Part shown: positions 43,982 to 53,178 of the stretch, one piece after another
Numbering within the stretch: the stretch's first letter is position 1
Layout of the letters: every line of letters begins with the position of its first letter
Assembly: GCA_958295845.1 (NCBI GenBank)
Contig: OY282376.1
Coordinates: 62,001 to 126,000 of the forward strand
Source of the DNA: Caldilineaceae bacterium
GTDB lineage: Bacteria > Chloroflexota > Anaerolineae > Caldilineales > Caldilineaceae
Reading direction: 5' to 3'
Length of the DNA stretch: 64,000 nucleotides
Program-made: the position numbers and the translations under genes
The notes under the pieces: generated by a model
What the model saw: the letters and a program-made list of their open reading frames with translations, nothing else
The model's database searches: none
What the model was told of the DNA's origin: nothing

Positions 43982-44860
43982 TCAGACCTTAATCGCGCCT
44001 GAAGTCAGTCCGGCCACAAACCAGCGGCTGGTGAAGACGAAGAGGATTACCAAGGGGATCGAGCCGAGCAACAGCCCCGCCATTGTCAGCCCGTAGCGTG
44101 TAAAGTACTCCGTCTGATAGGCCCACAAACCCGGTGTCAAAGGCAGAAGCGCCTGCTTCTGGACAGTCAGGTAGGGCCAGATCAGATTGTTCCACGTACC
44201 CAGAATGTTGAGAATCGCGGCCACGCCCAGCATCGACTTGCTCAGCGGCAGCGCAATCCGCCAGTAGCCCTGCCACTCGCTGGCGCCGTCAATGCGCGCC
44301 GCGTCGAACAGCTCCTTCGGCAGGCTTTCAAAAAAGGTGCGCAGGATAAACATGGCAAAGACCTGCCCGCTCGCGATCCACGGCAGGATCATAGCCCAAT
44401 ACGTATTCATCAGGCCGAGATCTTTCACCAGCACAAATGACGGGATCAGCGTCATCGCCGAAGGCACCATCATCAGCGACAGCACCAGGTAGAACAGCAC
44501 CTGCCGCCCCGGGAACTCCAGAATGCCGAACGCATAGGCCGACAGCGACGCCAGCAACAGGACGCCCACAACTGTCACGCCGCTAATGATCATACTGTTC
44601 TTGAGGAACTCCAGCACGATCTCAAAGGCAAACCCGTAATTCTCCCAGTGCAGCGGGAAAGTCAGCGCAAACGGCTGCCGGGCAAACTGCGGGATCGTCT
44701 TCAGCGAAATCAGGAAGGCCATCACCAGCGGCGCAATCCCTCCCACCAGGAACAGACCCAATAACACAATCCGCCACCAGTCCCCGCGCAGAAACACGCC
44801 CACCTGCTCGCTTCTGGTCCGCCTGTACTGTTCTCTCGTCCCCCTCACCGCCGCACTCAT
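43982..44860 (-). CDS. Carbohydrate ABC transporter permease, MalG-type
   Basis: A 292-residue membrane protein from ATG 44860 (GGGAG 8 bases upstream). Six helices; EAA loop LFDAARIDGASEWQGYWRIA. It is the last gene of the second sugar-importer operon, partner of the MalF-type permease 102 bp upstream. As in the first importer there is no ATPase gene nearby, consistent with a shared MsmK-like ATPase encoded elsewhere. Confidence 0.9.
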   Translation of the reverse strand: MSAAVRGTREQYRRTRSEQVGVFLRGDWWRIVLLGLFLVGGIAPLVMAFLISLKTIPQFARQPFALTFPLHWENYGFAFEIVLEFLKNSMIISGVTVVGVLLLASLSAYAFGILEFPGRQVLFYLVLSLMMVPSAMTLIPSFVLVKDLGLMNTYWAMILPWIASGQVFAMFILRTFFESLPKELFDAARIDGASEWQGYWRIALPLSKSMLGVAAILNILGTWNNLIWPYLTVQKQALLPLTPGLWAYQTEYFTRYGLTMAGLLLGSIPLVILFVFTSRWFVAGLTSGAIKV

Positions 44861-44927
44861 CGCATTAACTCCCAACTGCAGATTATCGTTTCGAGTTTTT
44901 CGTTCTATTCATGTCCCAGCGGGTGTT

Positions 44928-44962
44928 ACTAAAAACTAGAAACTGACAACTAAAAACTGCCT
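44928..44962. repeat. ACTAAAAACTAGAAACTGACAACTAAAAACTG repeat
   Basis: Degenerate array abutting the stop codon of the MalF-type permease gene. Heptamer-type family. Confidence 0.6.
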
Positions 44963-45922
44963 TTAATACTCCTCAGTCGTAATGTACTTCAAATTGATCA
45001 TTGTCAGCACAAGCGTGAGGAGGAACAAGACGACGCCGATGGCGGAAGCGTAGCCCATCTTGTTGATGCGGAACGCGTTGAAGAACATCCACATTCCCGG
45101 CACCATCGTGCTGTTGATCGGCCCGCCCTGTGTCATCGCAAAGACGGCGGTAAACTCCTGCACACCCCACATGATCGTCAGCACCGAAATCAGCTTGATC
45201 TGCCCGGCGATCAGCGGCAGCTCGATCGACCAGAAGCGCCGCATCTCTGTGGCCCCGTCGATCATCGCGCTTTCCACGATCTCGTAAGGGATCGCCTGCA
45301 AGCCCGCCAGCAATATCAATATCGCTACCCCGTCCACCCATGGGAAATTGCGCAGCATCACCGCATACAGCGCCACATTCGGGTCCGATAGCCACGCCCG
45401 CGTCCAATCCTCCAAACCTGCCCATATCAGAATCGCATTCAGCGGGCCGACCTTGACATCGTAGATGAACTTCCACAGCATCAGCGGCACGATCGCAGGA
45501 ATGACCACCGGCAGAATCATCCCCAATCGAAACGTATACTGCGTCCTCCCGCCCCGCAGCCGGTGAATCAGAACAGCGATAAAAAGAGACACGCCAACCG
45601 TGGAGACAACATACCAGGCCGCCAGTTGCAGCATGTGGTCCATCGAGTTCAGAAATACCCGGTCTTTGGTGAAGAGTTGGATAAAGTTGCCCAACCCCAC
45701 AAAATCCGCGGACAGGCCCGGCGCCCACTTGTACACCGATCTGTACAGCCCTAAGAGGGCGGGATAATACATGAAGACGAGGAGAAAGACGAAGGTGGGC
45801 GCGAGCATCGTGTAGGCGACGCGCCCTTCGTAGATACGTCTTCCGAGCGGCTTTCTGCGTTCCTGTATGTCCACGGCCTGGGACGCAGTATTGGACAGGG
45901 CGGGCATCTCTTTTACAGCCAT
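44963..45922 (-). CDS. Carbohydrate ABC transporter permease, MalF-type
   Basis: A 319-residue membrane protein. First helix MLAPTFVFLLVFMYYPALLG after a polar start with paired Arg; EAA loop VESAMIDGATEMRRFWSIEL. AAGGAT precedes ATG 45922. It follows the PhyH gene by 58 bp, so the oxygenase gene is embedded between binding protein and permeases of the same operon. Confidence 0.9.
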   Translation of the reverse strand: MAVKEMPALSNTASQAVDIQERRKPLGRRIYEGRVAYTMLAPTFVFLLVFMYYPALLGLYRSVYKWAPGLSADFVGLGNFIQLFTKDRVFLNSMDHMLQLAAWYVVSTVGVSLFIAVLIHRLRGGRTQYTFRLGMILPVVIPAIVPLMLWKFIYDVKVGPLNAILIWAGLEDWTRAWLSDPNVALYAVMLRNFPWVDGVAILILLAGLQAIPYEIVESAMIDGATEMRRFWSIELPLIAGQIKLISVLTIMWGVQEFTAVFAMTQGGPINSTMVPGMWMFFNAFRINKMGYASAIGVVLFLLTLVLTMINLKYITTEEY

Positions 45923-45980
45923 CAGCGCATCCTTAAGCTTCAGTAACCAGGGGAAAGAGGCTGGTGAACTTCACCAACCG

Positions 45981-46775
45981 CTAGCCATTTGAATAGATCA
46001 AAGGCAGATGTTCTTCGTCAGCAATTACTTCACCCACGCGCAGCCGCTCGGCAACTTCCGCCGGCAGCGCAGCCGGCCGGCCGTTGTAGACCGCGCCTTC
46101 GGGCATGAACAGCATCGAAAGCGCCCGCCGTGAACGGGTCGTCATGTTGGGGCCGGCCGCATGGGCGATCATCCCATTGATGAAGACGCCGTCCCCCGCC
46201 TTCACCTCCACCGCGGCCGGCTCGATCTCCCTCCACTCGGGATACGCCTCCAGCAGGCCGTCGATCTTCGCTTCGTTCAGGTTGCCGGTCACATCATGGC
46301 GGCTGCTTTTGTGCGTGCCCGGCAGAAAATACATGCAGCCGTTCTGCAGCGTGGCGTCGTCGAGCGCAATCCACAACATAATCGACTGCCGCGAATGGAA
46401 GGGGTCCATCGCGTTGTCCACGTGCCAGTTGGTTGGGTGCGCCCAAGGCTCCTTCACCAGCGCATGGTCGTGGTACAGGCGGATGCCGTCCACGCCAGCC
46501 AACTCTGCCGCCAGCCGCCCCAGCCTCCGGTCTGTCACCAGCGCCTTGATTTCCTCACTCGTCTTCCACAGATTTACGCACTGTACGAAGACACCTTCAT
46601 AGTAATCGTCGCGGCCCTGATTGTGGCGCCCGTTGATTCTGAAGTGACGCGCCATGCCGTCGGCCAGCGCGGCGCGCCATCTCTCCAACTCCTTCCCGTC
46701 CAACAGGTCACCAACGGCGAGATAACCGTTTTCCTGGTAGAATTCGACCTGCCGTGCGGAAAGTGCGGTGTTCAT
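45981..46775 (-). CDS. Phytanoyl-CoA dioxygenase (PhyH) family protein
   Basis: About 264 residues from ATG 46775 (the TTG one codon upstream is less likely). Iron site: WHVDNAMDPFH (His-x-Asp), distal His in MIAHAAGPNMT, 2-oxoglutarate Arg in TRSRRALS. It lies inside a sugar ABC operon, between the binding protein and the permeases, which hints that its substrate, or a derivative, is what the transporter imports. A possible attenuating hairpin sits in its leader. Confidence 0.88.
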   Translation of the reverse strand: MNTALSARQVEFYQENGYLAVGDLLDGKELERWRAALADGMARHFRINGRHNQGRDDYYEGVFVQCVNLWKTSEEIKALVTDRRLGRLAAELAGVDGIRLYHDHALVKEPWAHPTNWHVDNAMDPFHSRQSIMLWIALDDATLQNGCMYFLPGTHKSSRHDVTGNLNEAKIDGLLEAYPEWREIEPAAVEVKAGDGVFINGMIAHAAGPNMTTRSRRALSMLFMPEGAVYNGRPAALPAEVAERLRVGEVIADEEHLPLIYSNG

Positions 46776-46798
46776 CAAAGCGTTCCAAAGAGGAATAA

Positions 46799-46832
46799 AG
46801 GAGTGAGAGGTATGTAATCACCTCCCACTCCT
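46799..46832 (-). terminator. Hairpin between binding-protein and PhyH genes
   Basis: AGGAGTGAGAGGT (46799-46811) pairs with ACCTCCCACTCCT (46820-46832) with one mismatch and an 8-nt loop; on the minus strand it is followed by TTTATTCCTCTTT. It would end or attenuate transcription after the binding-protein gene, raising its level over the permeases, as in many such operons. The arm sequences resemble elements near 48691 and 51476. Confidence 0.6.
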
Positions 46833-46851
46833 CTTCACTCACTCCTCGCTT

Positions 46852-48342
46852 CTAACACTCCAATCCTTCTACCTCGATGAAGCGGTCCGCGTAGGCGTCG
46901 AATGACTCCTGAATGATGTTCAGGGCGGTGTCCAGGTCCATCTGATCCAGCATATAGGAGCGCCAGGCCTGGCCGGTCTGCTCCGCTGACTCCCCGTCCA
47001 TCGTCACCACTTCGTACACGAACATCTGCGACTCACCAATCTGCTCCGTCAGCAGTGCAAACGCATCGCCGAAGCGGGGGTCGACCGGCACGTTCTTGAC
47101 ATTGGGCATGGTGGTGCCGATCTCGGACTGGATCGTGTACAGGTTGTCCGGCACCGAAATCCAGCGCATCAGGTCGATCGCGGCATCGATCACGCCGTCC
47201 TTCTCGGAACGGGTGGCGACTGCCACCTGGTCGCCCACGGGACCGCCAATCGGCCAGGCAGGCGTCGGCGGGTCGGTGGCATAGGCGCTGCTCTCTTTGG
47301 TCACGACCGGTGCGAAGAAGGTGCTCCACTCGAAGTCGACCAGTGGATCATATTGCAGGCGGGGGAAGGACCAGGTGCCGTTTTCCATGATCGGCTCGAT
47401 CTTGTTCAGGAAGCGTGAATGGGAGTCGGTGGCGCGGGTGGTCCAGTCTGCAGGCCGGTATTGCACGTTCTCTTTCCACAGCTCCATCCAATCCCGGTAC
47501 TGGGGCAGGTGGGCGTGGAAGACGCCGTTTTCGACGGCGCAGGCAACCTCCTCGCGGGTGGCCGTGCCGCGGTCGGGGTTGACCTGCGGCTCGATCTCGC
47601 CGGCCATGAGCATCCCACCCATCTGCAGGCGGTACCAGTGGTCGGTATCGTCAACCGGGCCGGTCCAGCCGCCATAGGCGTCAATACCTTCATCGCGGAA
47701 GGCTTTGCAGACAGAGAGGAATTCGGCGTAGTTCTGGGGCGCTTCGAGGCCCAGATCGTTGAACCAGTCGACGTTGTAGTAGAAGAAGGTGGTGATGAGG
47801 CCGAAGACGATGTTGTAGTAACCGTCGCGCATCAGCGTTTCACCGGTCGGGATCGGGTAGAACTGATCGACCCACTTATCGCTGCCGGGGTCGCCCGCCG
47901 GGATGTAGGGGTTCGGCTGGTTGAAGTAGGGCGTCAACTCTGTCCACCAGTTCTTATCCAAATCGTCCTTGATGTGCCAGTGCGGGTGTGTGGTGATGTG
48001 TGGAATCGTCCCCGCCGTCTGCTGCGCGATCGTCCATTCACGGCCGCTGATGCCCTGGGGAACGCGGATCCACTCGATGCTCACGTCGGGGTTTTGCTCC
48101 TGGTACCCGTCCAGCACCTCAAGGACCTTGTTGTGCGGCAGCGGGTTGTCTTCGGAACGTTCCATGCTCTGGGTGGGCGTCCAGCCGCCCCAATACGTAA
48201 CCAACTCCTTGGGTTCGCCCATCGCGGCTTCACCATCGCCGGCCGGCGCCATCGGCGCCTGGCAGGCAGCAAGGCCTACACCGGCGGTTGCGATACCAAC
48301 AGTCTTTAGAAATGCGCGTCGAGAAACTGCACGGTCTGTCAT
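46852..48342 (-). CDS. Extracellular sugar-binding lipoprotein of second ABC importer
   Basis: About 496 residues from ATG 48342, chosen over an upstream start because AAAGGAAC precedes it and MTDRAVSRRAFLKTVG gives a proper twin-arginine signal; the lipobox is GLAAC. Family 1 binding protein with many aromatic residues (VTYWGGWTPTQS; FFYYNVDWFND). First gene of the operon with PhyH and the two permeases. A promoter is proposed at 48559-48587. The substrate is unknown; the protein differs strongly from the binding protein at 6349. Confidence 0.9.
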   Translation of the reverse strand: MTDRAVSRRAFLKTVGIATAGVGLAACQAPMAPAGDGEAAMGEPKELVTYWGGWTPTQSMERSEDNPLPHNKVLEVLDGYQEQNPDVSIEWIRVPQGISGREWTIAQQTAGTIPHITTHPHWHIKDDLDKNWWTELTPYFNQPNPYIPAGDPGSDKWVDQFYPIPTGETLMRDGYYNIVFGLITTFFYYNVDWFNDLGLEAPQNYAEFLSVCKAFRDEGIDAYGGWTGPVDDTDHWYRLQMGGMLMAGEIEPQVNPDRGTATREEVACAVENGVFHAHLPQYRDWMELWKENVQYRPADWTTRATDSHSRFLNKIEPIMENGTWSFPRLQYDPLVDFEWSTFFAPVVTKESSAYATDPPTPAWPIGGPVGDQVAVATRSEKDGVIDAAIDLMRWISVPDNLYTIQSEIGTTMPNVKNVPVDPRFGDAFALLTEQIGESQMFVYEVVTMDGESAEQTGQAWRSYMLDQMDLDTALNIIQESFDAYADRFIEVEGLEC

Positions 48343-48558
48343 CGTTCCGTTCCTTTCTGAAGAAATGTGAAGGTGGAATCCGGTCTGATCCGGTCTGAAC
48401 TCTGTTAACGGTGCGGCTAGCAACTGTGCGGTCCGCACCCAATCGTCATCTGACCGTGGTGAGTGAGAGGAATTGACGCCTTTTTTGCTGGGATAGACCC
48501 TCCTTTGCCGCTGAAGGGGTTGTATGATGTGTTACTGCTCCAAGCGAACACGCTGGTA
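48343..48558. other. Leader region of the second ABC operon
   Basis: Roughly 200 bp between the proposed promoter and the binding-protein start, longer than usual for a simple leader. No riboswitch that I recognise. No gene on the plus strand with a credible start. Confidence 0.35.
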
Positions 48559-48587
48559 AGTATAATTAAGATCGCATTTTCTGTCTA
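48559..48587 (-). promoter_or_regulatory. Putative sigma-70-type promoter for binding-protein operon
   Basis: On the minus strand TAGACA (48587-48582) and TATACT (48564-48559) are separated by exactly 17 bp; each matches five of six consensus positions. It points to the binding-protein gene at 48342. Confidence 0.45.
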
Positions 48588-48755
48588 CACCACTGTAACA
48601 CGTGGGTGCATTCCAAAATGGGATGAGCTCTCGTATACCTCTTTCGGCAACCAAGCCTAGGTCAGTTCCAGTTCCAATCTCCGGCAGACCAATCGGTCTC
48701 ACTCACTCCTCAATCCTCTTCACTCTCCCTTAGTCTTTGGGCGGTCGGGCCTTCA

Positions 48756-48801
48756 GCCCTCCCTTGTGCAGGGGCTGCGCCCCCGCAACGCCCCGCCCTT
48801 G
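48756..48801 (-). repeat. 45-bp dispersed GC-rich repeat, copy B
   Basis: Reverse complement of copy A at 4262-4306, identical except for one additional C near its right end (GCCCTTG against GCCTTG). Lies in a ~700-bp gene-free stretch between divergent operons. Confidence 0.85.
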
Positions 48802-49014
48802 CTAGCCACCGTGTTCATTCTTCCCCGGCAAGGTGTCTGGAGCAAGGTGTCTAGCCAACGGTATTCCCCCAAACCGGTCCTGTAGGTGCAGGCCTTGTGC
48901 CTGCCCTGTGCCCCCCTAATCTACGGACCTCCCGGTAAGGCCAAGGCCTGGCCTATGTCTCTCCAAGTGCCGGCAAACAATTCCAGCCACCGCCGGCATA
49001 ATCTCCCCGCCAGA
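48802..49014. other. Gene-free spacer between divergent operons
   Basis: No supported gene or RNA. GCAAGGTGTCT is duplicated (near 48827 and 48843), suggesting local slippage or insertion. Confidence 0.3.
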
Positions 49015-49048
49015 CTGTTCCCACCCCCAATCTGTTCCCACCCCCAAT
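49015..49048. repeat. Perfect tandem duplication of a 17-mer
   Basis: CTGTTCCCACCCCCAAT twice in succession, ~235 bp upstream of the aminotransferase start. Unrelated in sequence to the other 17-bp arrays. Confidence 0.8.
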
Positions 49049-49283
49049 CTGGGATGTACCCCTGTTCATTTCAGAGGTTGACTTGCCAATGCTGTATGCT
49101 ATGATTGGCGGCACGCCCACCCAATCTCGAGCGCTTTTGCGTCCCCGAATTCCGGGCGTCTGCAAAGGTGGAAGCATAGGAATCGATTCGCCAGTCCCTG
49201 TCCAACCGCAGTGGCATCGTGGACAGTGCAAGCCAGACCGTACTCGCCGCGAGCCGCGAACCAATTCAGTCAGGAGTTGCACG

Positions 49284-50567
49284 ATGAGCAAGTTAGCCCT
49301 ACTCGGCGGCGAGAAGGCCGTCACCACCGAGCCCCATTCCGCCGGCCACCACCGTTCACCTATGTGGGAAAGCGGCAAGGCCGCCGACTGGGAGGAGTTC
49401 TCCGAGGCCTTCGCCAAAAAGATGGAGGTCGAATACGCCCTGCCCGTCTCGTCCGGACAGGTGGCGCTGAACTCGGCCCTCGTGGCCGCGCAGGCCGGAC
49501 CAGGTGACGAGGTTATCGTTCCCTCCTTTACCTGGATCGCCAGCGTAAGCTGCATCATGCACAATAACGCGGTGCCGATCTTCGCCGACGTCGATCCCAA
49601 GACCTTCACGCTCGACCCGGACGATGTGCGCCGCAAGATCACCCATCGCACCAAGGCGATCATCGCCGTCGACCTCTACGGCCATCCGGTCGATCTGAAA
49701 GAGCTGCTCGCCATCGCCCGCGAACACGATATCGTCCTTATCGAAGACTCCGCGCAGGCCACCGGCGCGCAGGTGGACGGTCAGATCATCGGCGGCCTTG
49801 CCGACATCACCTGTTTCAGCTTTGCCGGCAAGCCGATCGCCGCCACCAGCGGCGGCGTCATGACGACCAACAGCCGCGAATACTACGAGCGCGGCGCCCT
49901 GGGGGGGCAGCACCCTTCGACGCTTTCCACGATCCTCACCAACTCCGAGCTGCTCAAGTACGCCTCCACCGGCGGTTACGGCGACAACCACCGTATCGAC
50001 CGCTACGCGATGACGGTAGCCTACGAGGCGCTGGAGACATTTGAGGAGGCCAACGATGCCCGCATCGCCAACTGCGATCTCCTCACCCAGGAGCTGAGCA
50101 AGGTGAAGGGGATCACGCCGCCCCACGTCGAGCCCGGGAATAAGCACGTCTACCACATGTATTCCAGCCTCTACAACGAGGAGGAGCTGGGCGTGCCCAG
50201 GGAGGCGTTTGTCAAGGCGCTCAATGCCGAAGGCGTCACCGCCCTCACCTACGTCAACAGCGCCAACTTCCTCTTCCATCCCGGCGGCAAGCCGATGCCG
50301 TCCGGGCCGATCCACCACCGCGCCATTTTCCAGGAGAAGAACGTGTACGGGCACGGCTGCCCCTTCCAATGCCCCCATTACGACGGTGAAGCGGACTACT
50401 CGATCGGCTCGCTGCCCGTTACCGAGAAACTGGTCGACCAGGAGTTCAACTTCCTGCAGCCGCATCTCTCCGCCCCCAACGGTCCCGACCAGATGGAGCA
50501 GGTCCTGGACGCCGTGACCAAGGTGGTCGACAACATCGGCGACTTGGAAGGCTACCAGGTCGACTAA
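49284..50567 (+). CDS. DegT/DnrJ/EryC1/StrS family aminotransferase
   Basis: A 427-residue PLP enzyme starting at ATG 49284 (CAGGAG 7 bases upstream); the open extension to 49083 is non-coding. Motifs: GDEVIVPSFTW, DVDPKTFTLDP, AVDLYGHPVD, IEDSAQATGA with the Asp that contacts PLP, and the Schiff-base Lys in CFSFAGKPIAATSGG. The family transaminates keto sugars or, in the same fold, other ketones such as scyllo-inosose. Followed by two PhyH genes in the same direction, possibly one pathway making or breaking an aminated cyclitol or sugar. Confidence 0.9.
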   Translation: MSKLALLGGEKAVTTEPHSAGHHRSPMWESGKAADWEEFSEAFAKKMEVEYALPVSSGQVALNSALVAAQAGPGDEVIVPSFTWIASVSCIMHNNAVPIFADVDPKTFTLDPDDVRRKITHRTKAIIAVDLYGHPVDLKELLAIAREHDIVLIEDSAQATGAQVDGQIIGGLADITCFSFAGKPIAATSGGVMTTNSREYYERGALGGQHPSTLSTILTNSELLKYASTGGYGDNHRIDRYAMTVAYEALETFEEANDARIANCDLLTQELSKVKGITPPHVEPGNKHVYHMYSSLYNEEELGVPREAFVKALNAEGVTALTYVNSANFLFHPGGKPMPSGPIHHRAIFQEKNVYGHGCPFQCPHYDGEADYSIGSLPVTEKLVDQEFNFLQPHLSAPNGPDQMEQVLDAVTKVVDNIGDLEGYQVD

Positions 50568-50634
50568 CAACTGGCCATAGCGGTCATGCGCTGCCTCCGC
50601 GCCGTATGCGCGCGAGAGGACTGGAGAGATTTCA

Positions 50635-51465
50635 ATGCAGGAACAATTGAGCCACGCCCAGTGGCAGGAATATGAACGTGAAGGCTATCTGCGCCTGGGG
50701 CGCTGTCTGACCGACGATGAACTGGCGGCGCTGCAGCAGCGCATGGACGGGATCATGCTCGGCACCGCGCCGGTCGACTATAGCCGTATGATGATGCAGC
50801 TGGACCGCATCCCCGGCAAGACCGATGCACCCGGCCCTGGCGGGAAAGGGCACAAAGGCGCTACCCTCCACTATCGCAAAATCCAGGATCTGGAGTTCGA
50901 CCCGCTCTTCCTGCGCTATATGCAGAAGCCGCTCTTCCGCCACATCTGCAGCATGGTATACGGTGCAGACTCGCCGGTCACCTGTATGCGCGCCATGTTC
51001 ATGAACAAGCCCGCGGCCGACCCGGCGGATGGCGGCGGGCAAGCGGGGCAGACCACCGGCGGCACCCACCTCGTCTGGCACCAGGACCGCTGGACCTATT
51101 TCGACCGCGACCCGCAGATCACGATCTGGACCGCGCTCGATCCGGCCACCGTCGCCAACGGCTGCGTCCACATTGCGCCCCGCCGCCATCATGCCCTGAT
51201 CAACCCCAGCCACGTCTCCGGCTTCATGACAGATGATCAGGCCCAGTCTCTGGTGGCGGAAGCCGAAACGATCCCGCTCGAAATGGAGGCCGGCGAAGCC
51301 GTGCTGCTCCACAACTATCTTCCGCACAGCTCCGGCGTCAACAGCACCGCCATTGCCCGCCGCGCTTTCAGCGTCTGTTACATGGATGCCTCCACCGTTG
51401 ATTCCCAAAACCATGAGTACTCGCTGATCTTCGGCGACGGCGCGCTCGACCCGGCGCGGCTATAA
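50635..51465 (+). CDS. Phytanoyl-CoA dioxygenase (PhyH) family protein
   Basis: A 276-residue Fe(II)/2-oxoglutarate oxygenase, GGAGAGA upstream of ATG. Iron triad WHQDRWTYFD and distal His in LPHSSGVNST; Arg in IARRAFSV. About 25 residues before the iron motif a Gly-rich loop (DGGGQAGQTTGG) looks like a flexible lid. It is 67 bp after the aminotransferase gene and 123 bp before another PhyH gene, so probably co-transcribed. Confidence 0.88.
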   Translation: MQEQLSHAQWQEYEREGYLRLGRCLTDDELAALQQRMDGIMLGTAPVDYSRMMMQLDRIPGKTDAPGPGGKGHKGATLHYRKIQDLEFDPLFLRYMQKPLFRHICSMVYGADSPVTCMRAMFMNKPAADPADGGGQAGQTTGGTHLVWHQDRWTYFDRDPQITIWTALDPATVANGCVHIAPRRHHALINPSHVSGFMTDDQAQSLVAEAETIPLEMEAGEAVLLHNYLPHSSGVNSTAIARRAFSVCYMDASTVDSQNHEYSLIFGDGALDPARL

Positions 51466-51588
51466 CGGCATTAACAAGGAGGGGGGGAAAGAAAACACCT
51501 CCCGCTCCTCGATTGCGGCCTTACCGGCACATACACTTGTCACCAGCCACTTGTCACCAGACACCACAGTTTCAGGCAGGAGAGTGAA

Positions 51589-52398
51589 ATGCAACCCGAA
51601 ATCGCCCTGGCAAAACGGGAACAGATGCTGCAGGACGGCTTCTGCTTCGTTGACGACATTCTGACCGAAGAGTTCCTGCAGGAACTGCGCGACGAATCGG
51701 AGCGCCTTATCGCCGCCCACGTGCCCCCGCCCGACGTGAGGTACCAGGGCCAGCACGTGAATGTAACCGGTGAGGAGAACGACGTCATCAAGAGGCTCCT
51801 GGAATGGCAGCCGGCGCGGCAGGCGCTCGACGAAATGGGGTTCGGCGACTTTGAGAGCACCGGCGGCATCATCATCCTCACCAAGGATCCCGGCGAACCG
51901 GCCCTCTACTGGCACCAGGACTGGGCGAGCTGGGACGACCCGATAAGCGTCACGCCCTGGCCGCAGCAGATCTTCGTCTCCTACTATCTGAGCGACACCA
52001 GCGTCGAGAACGGCTGCCTCAAGGTCATCCCCGGCACGCACCACAAGCGTATCACGCTGCATGATGAGCTGGTGCCGGCGCACGAGCAGGGCGCGCGCTA
52101 CATCGAAGAGGACCATCCGGTCATGTTCGGCGACCATCCCGACCAGGTCGACGTCTGCGTGCGCGCCCGTTCCTTTGTGTTGGCCGACGCCCGTCTGCTG
52201 CACTCGGCGCGCCAGAACCTGACCGATGAGCGCCGGACGCTGATCCTGGCCTGGCACCGGCGGCGCGACGAGGTTTGGGACAAGCCCCCCGCCTACTGGC
52301 AGGGCGAAATTCCCGAAGTCCTGGCAAACCGCGACGCCGGTCGAGAGTACGCGCGCTCGCGCATTCCCGGCGAACATCTCGAATTCAGCGACCACTAG
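51589..52398 (+). CDS. Phytanoyl-CoA dioxygenase (PhyH) family protein
   Basis: A 269-residue oxygenase with AGGAGAG upstream. WHQDWASWDDP holds His-x-Asp; LLHSARQNLTDERRT provides distal His and Arg. The sequence is only distantly similar to the preceding PhyH protein, so the pair is not a fresh duplication. Its last codons (EYARSRIPGEHLEF) are echoed in a chimeric fragment at 53179-53289, showing that a relative of this gene once lay further downstream. Confidence 0.88.
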   Translation: MQPEIALAKREQMLQDGFCFVDDILTEEFLQELRDESERLIAAHVPPPDVRYQGQHVNVTGEENDVIKRLLEWQPARQALDEMGFGDFESTGGIIILTKDPGEPALYWHQDWASWDDPISVTPWPQQIFVSYYLSDTSVENGCLKVIPGTHHKRITLHDELVPAHEQGARYIEEDHPVMFGDHPDQVDVCVRARSFVLADARLLHSARQNLTDERRTLILAWHRRRDEVWDKPPAYWQGEIPEVLANRDAGREYARSRIPGEHLEFSDH

Positions 52399-52618
52399 GT
52401 GCTATACTATGGGATAACGCCACTATGGGATAACGCCAACGGGGCCAGGAGTCTGTGAATCTCGTGAAAGCAGGTGAGACGCCTGTCTTTCAGTTGCGCA
52501 GTTGTCGCAAAGAGTCGTGATTTCAGGCGCGCGTTATGCTGCGCTCAAGTAGCGACGCGGTAGCGCATGCACCATTTGGGCCGCTTCCGTGGTCAGGCTG
52601 ATTTTCAGGAGTACACAA

Positions 52619-52933
52619 ATGAAGGCACAGATTGAGATTCCCAAAGACGTTGTTGCCGACTTTTGTCAGCGCCACCAAATCGGTCGCCTGGCTCTTCTAC
52701 AAAAAAGTTTCTCGTCGGAGGAAGACTTGGATCTTATCGTGGAATTTGACGCGGGCGTGAAGGTAGGGTTATTGGACCTGGCTCGTATGGAAAGGGAGTT
52801 GAGCGAAGCGCTTGACCGGTCAACCCATCTGCTGACCTATAAGGGCGTCGAGAGAAGCCTTAACCCTTTGTTCAAGGAAGCGATTGTCGATTCAGCCGCA
52901 GTTCAGTATGGTGCGGGCAACGATAGTCAATGA
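52619..52933 (+). CDS. Degenerate MNT-type nucleotidyltransferase
   Basis: A 104-residue protein from ATG 52619 (AGGAG upstream). Its ends match MntA-like proteins: IEIPKDVVADFCQRHQIGRL, VGLLDLARMERELSEALDR and EAIVDSAAVQYGAG. In the middle the active-site segment, normally LALFGS..R.DF..DSD.D.LVEF, reads LALLQKSFSSEEDLDLIVEF: the Gly-Ser is gone and several residues are deleted, though an acidic D-x-D remains. It is probably catalytically dead. No HEPN partner follows. It could still bind a toxin, or be on the way to loss. Confidence 0.65.
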   Translation: MKAQIEIPKDVVADFCQRHQIGRLALLQKSFSSEEDLDLIVEFDAGVKVGLLDLARMERELSEALDRSTHLLTYKGVERSLNPLFKEAIVDSAAVQYGAGNDSQ

Positions 52934-53178
52934 TCTGCCTTGCTCATTGACCAGCTTAGGGCAATCGTTGGCGAAGGAACTGCCGGTCTCGCCTTCCCAA
53001 AGACCGGCTCTAAGCAGCCTGATCAACTCTGGAAGAGGATCTGGCGAGGACTCTTCCGGTTCACCGAAGCCTGGGCTGGCAGAACCGAAGACCCCAAAGG
53101 GTTGGATTTCAGAGAGTAACTCTGACTTCCCGCTCCTGACTTTTCGCTCTTCATCACTGTCCACCGGATACTGAACTG
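52934..53178. other. Spacer after degenerate MNT gene
   Basis: No gene supported; the expected place of a HEPN toxin gene shows no matching frame. Confidence 0.3.

Noticed and set aside
48463..48660. 65-codon plus-strand frame in the operon spacer
   Set aside because: No ribosome site, and it runs through the proposed promoter of the opposite operon.
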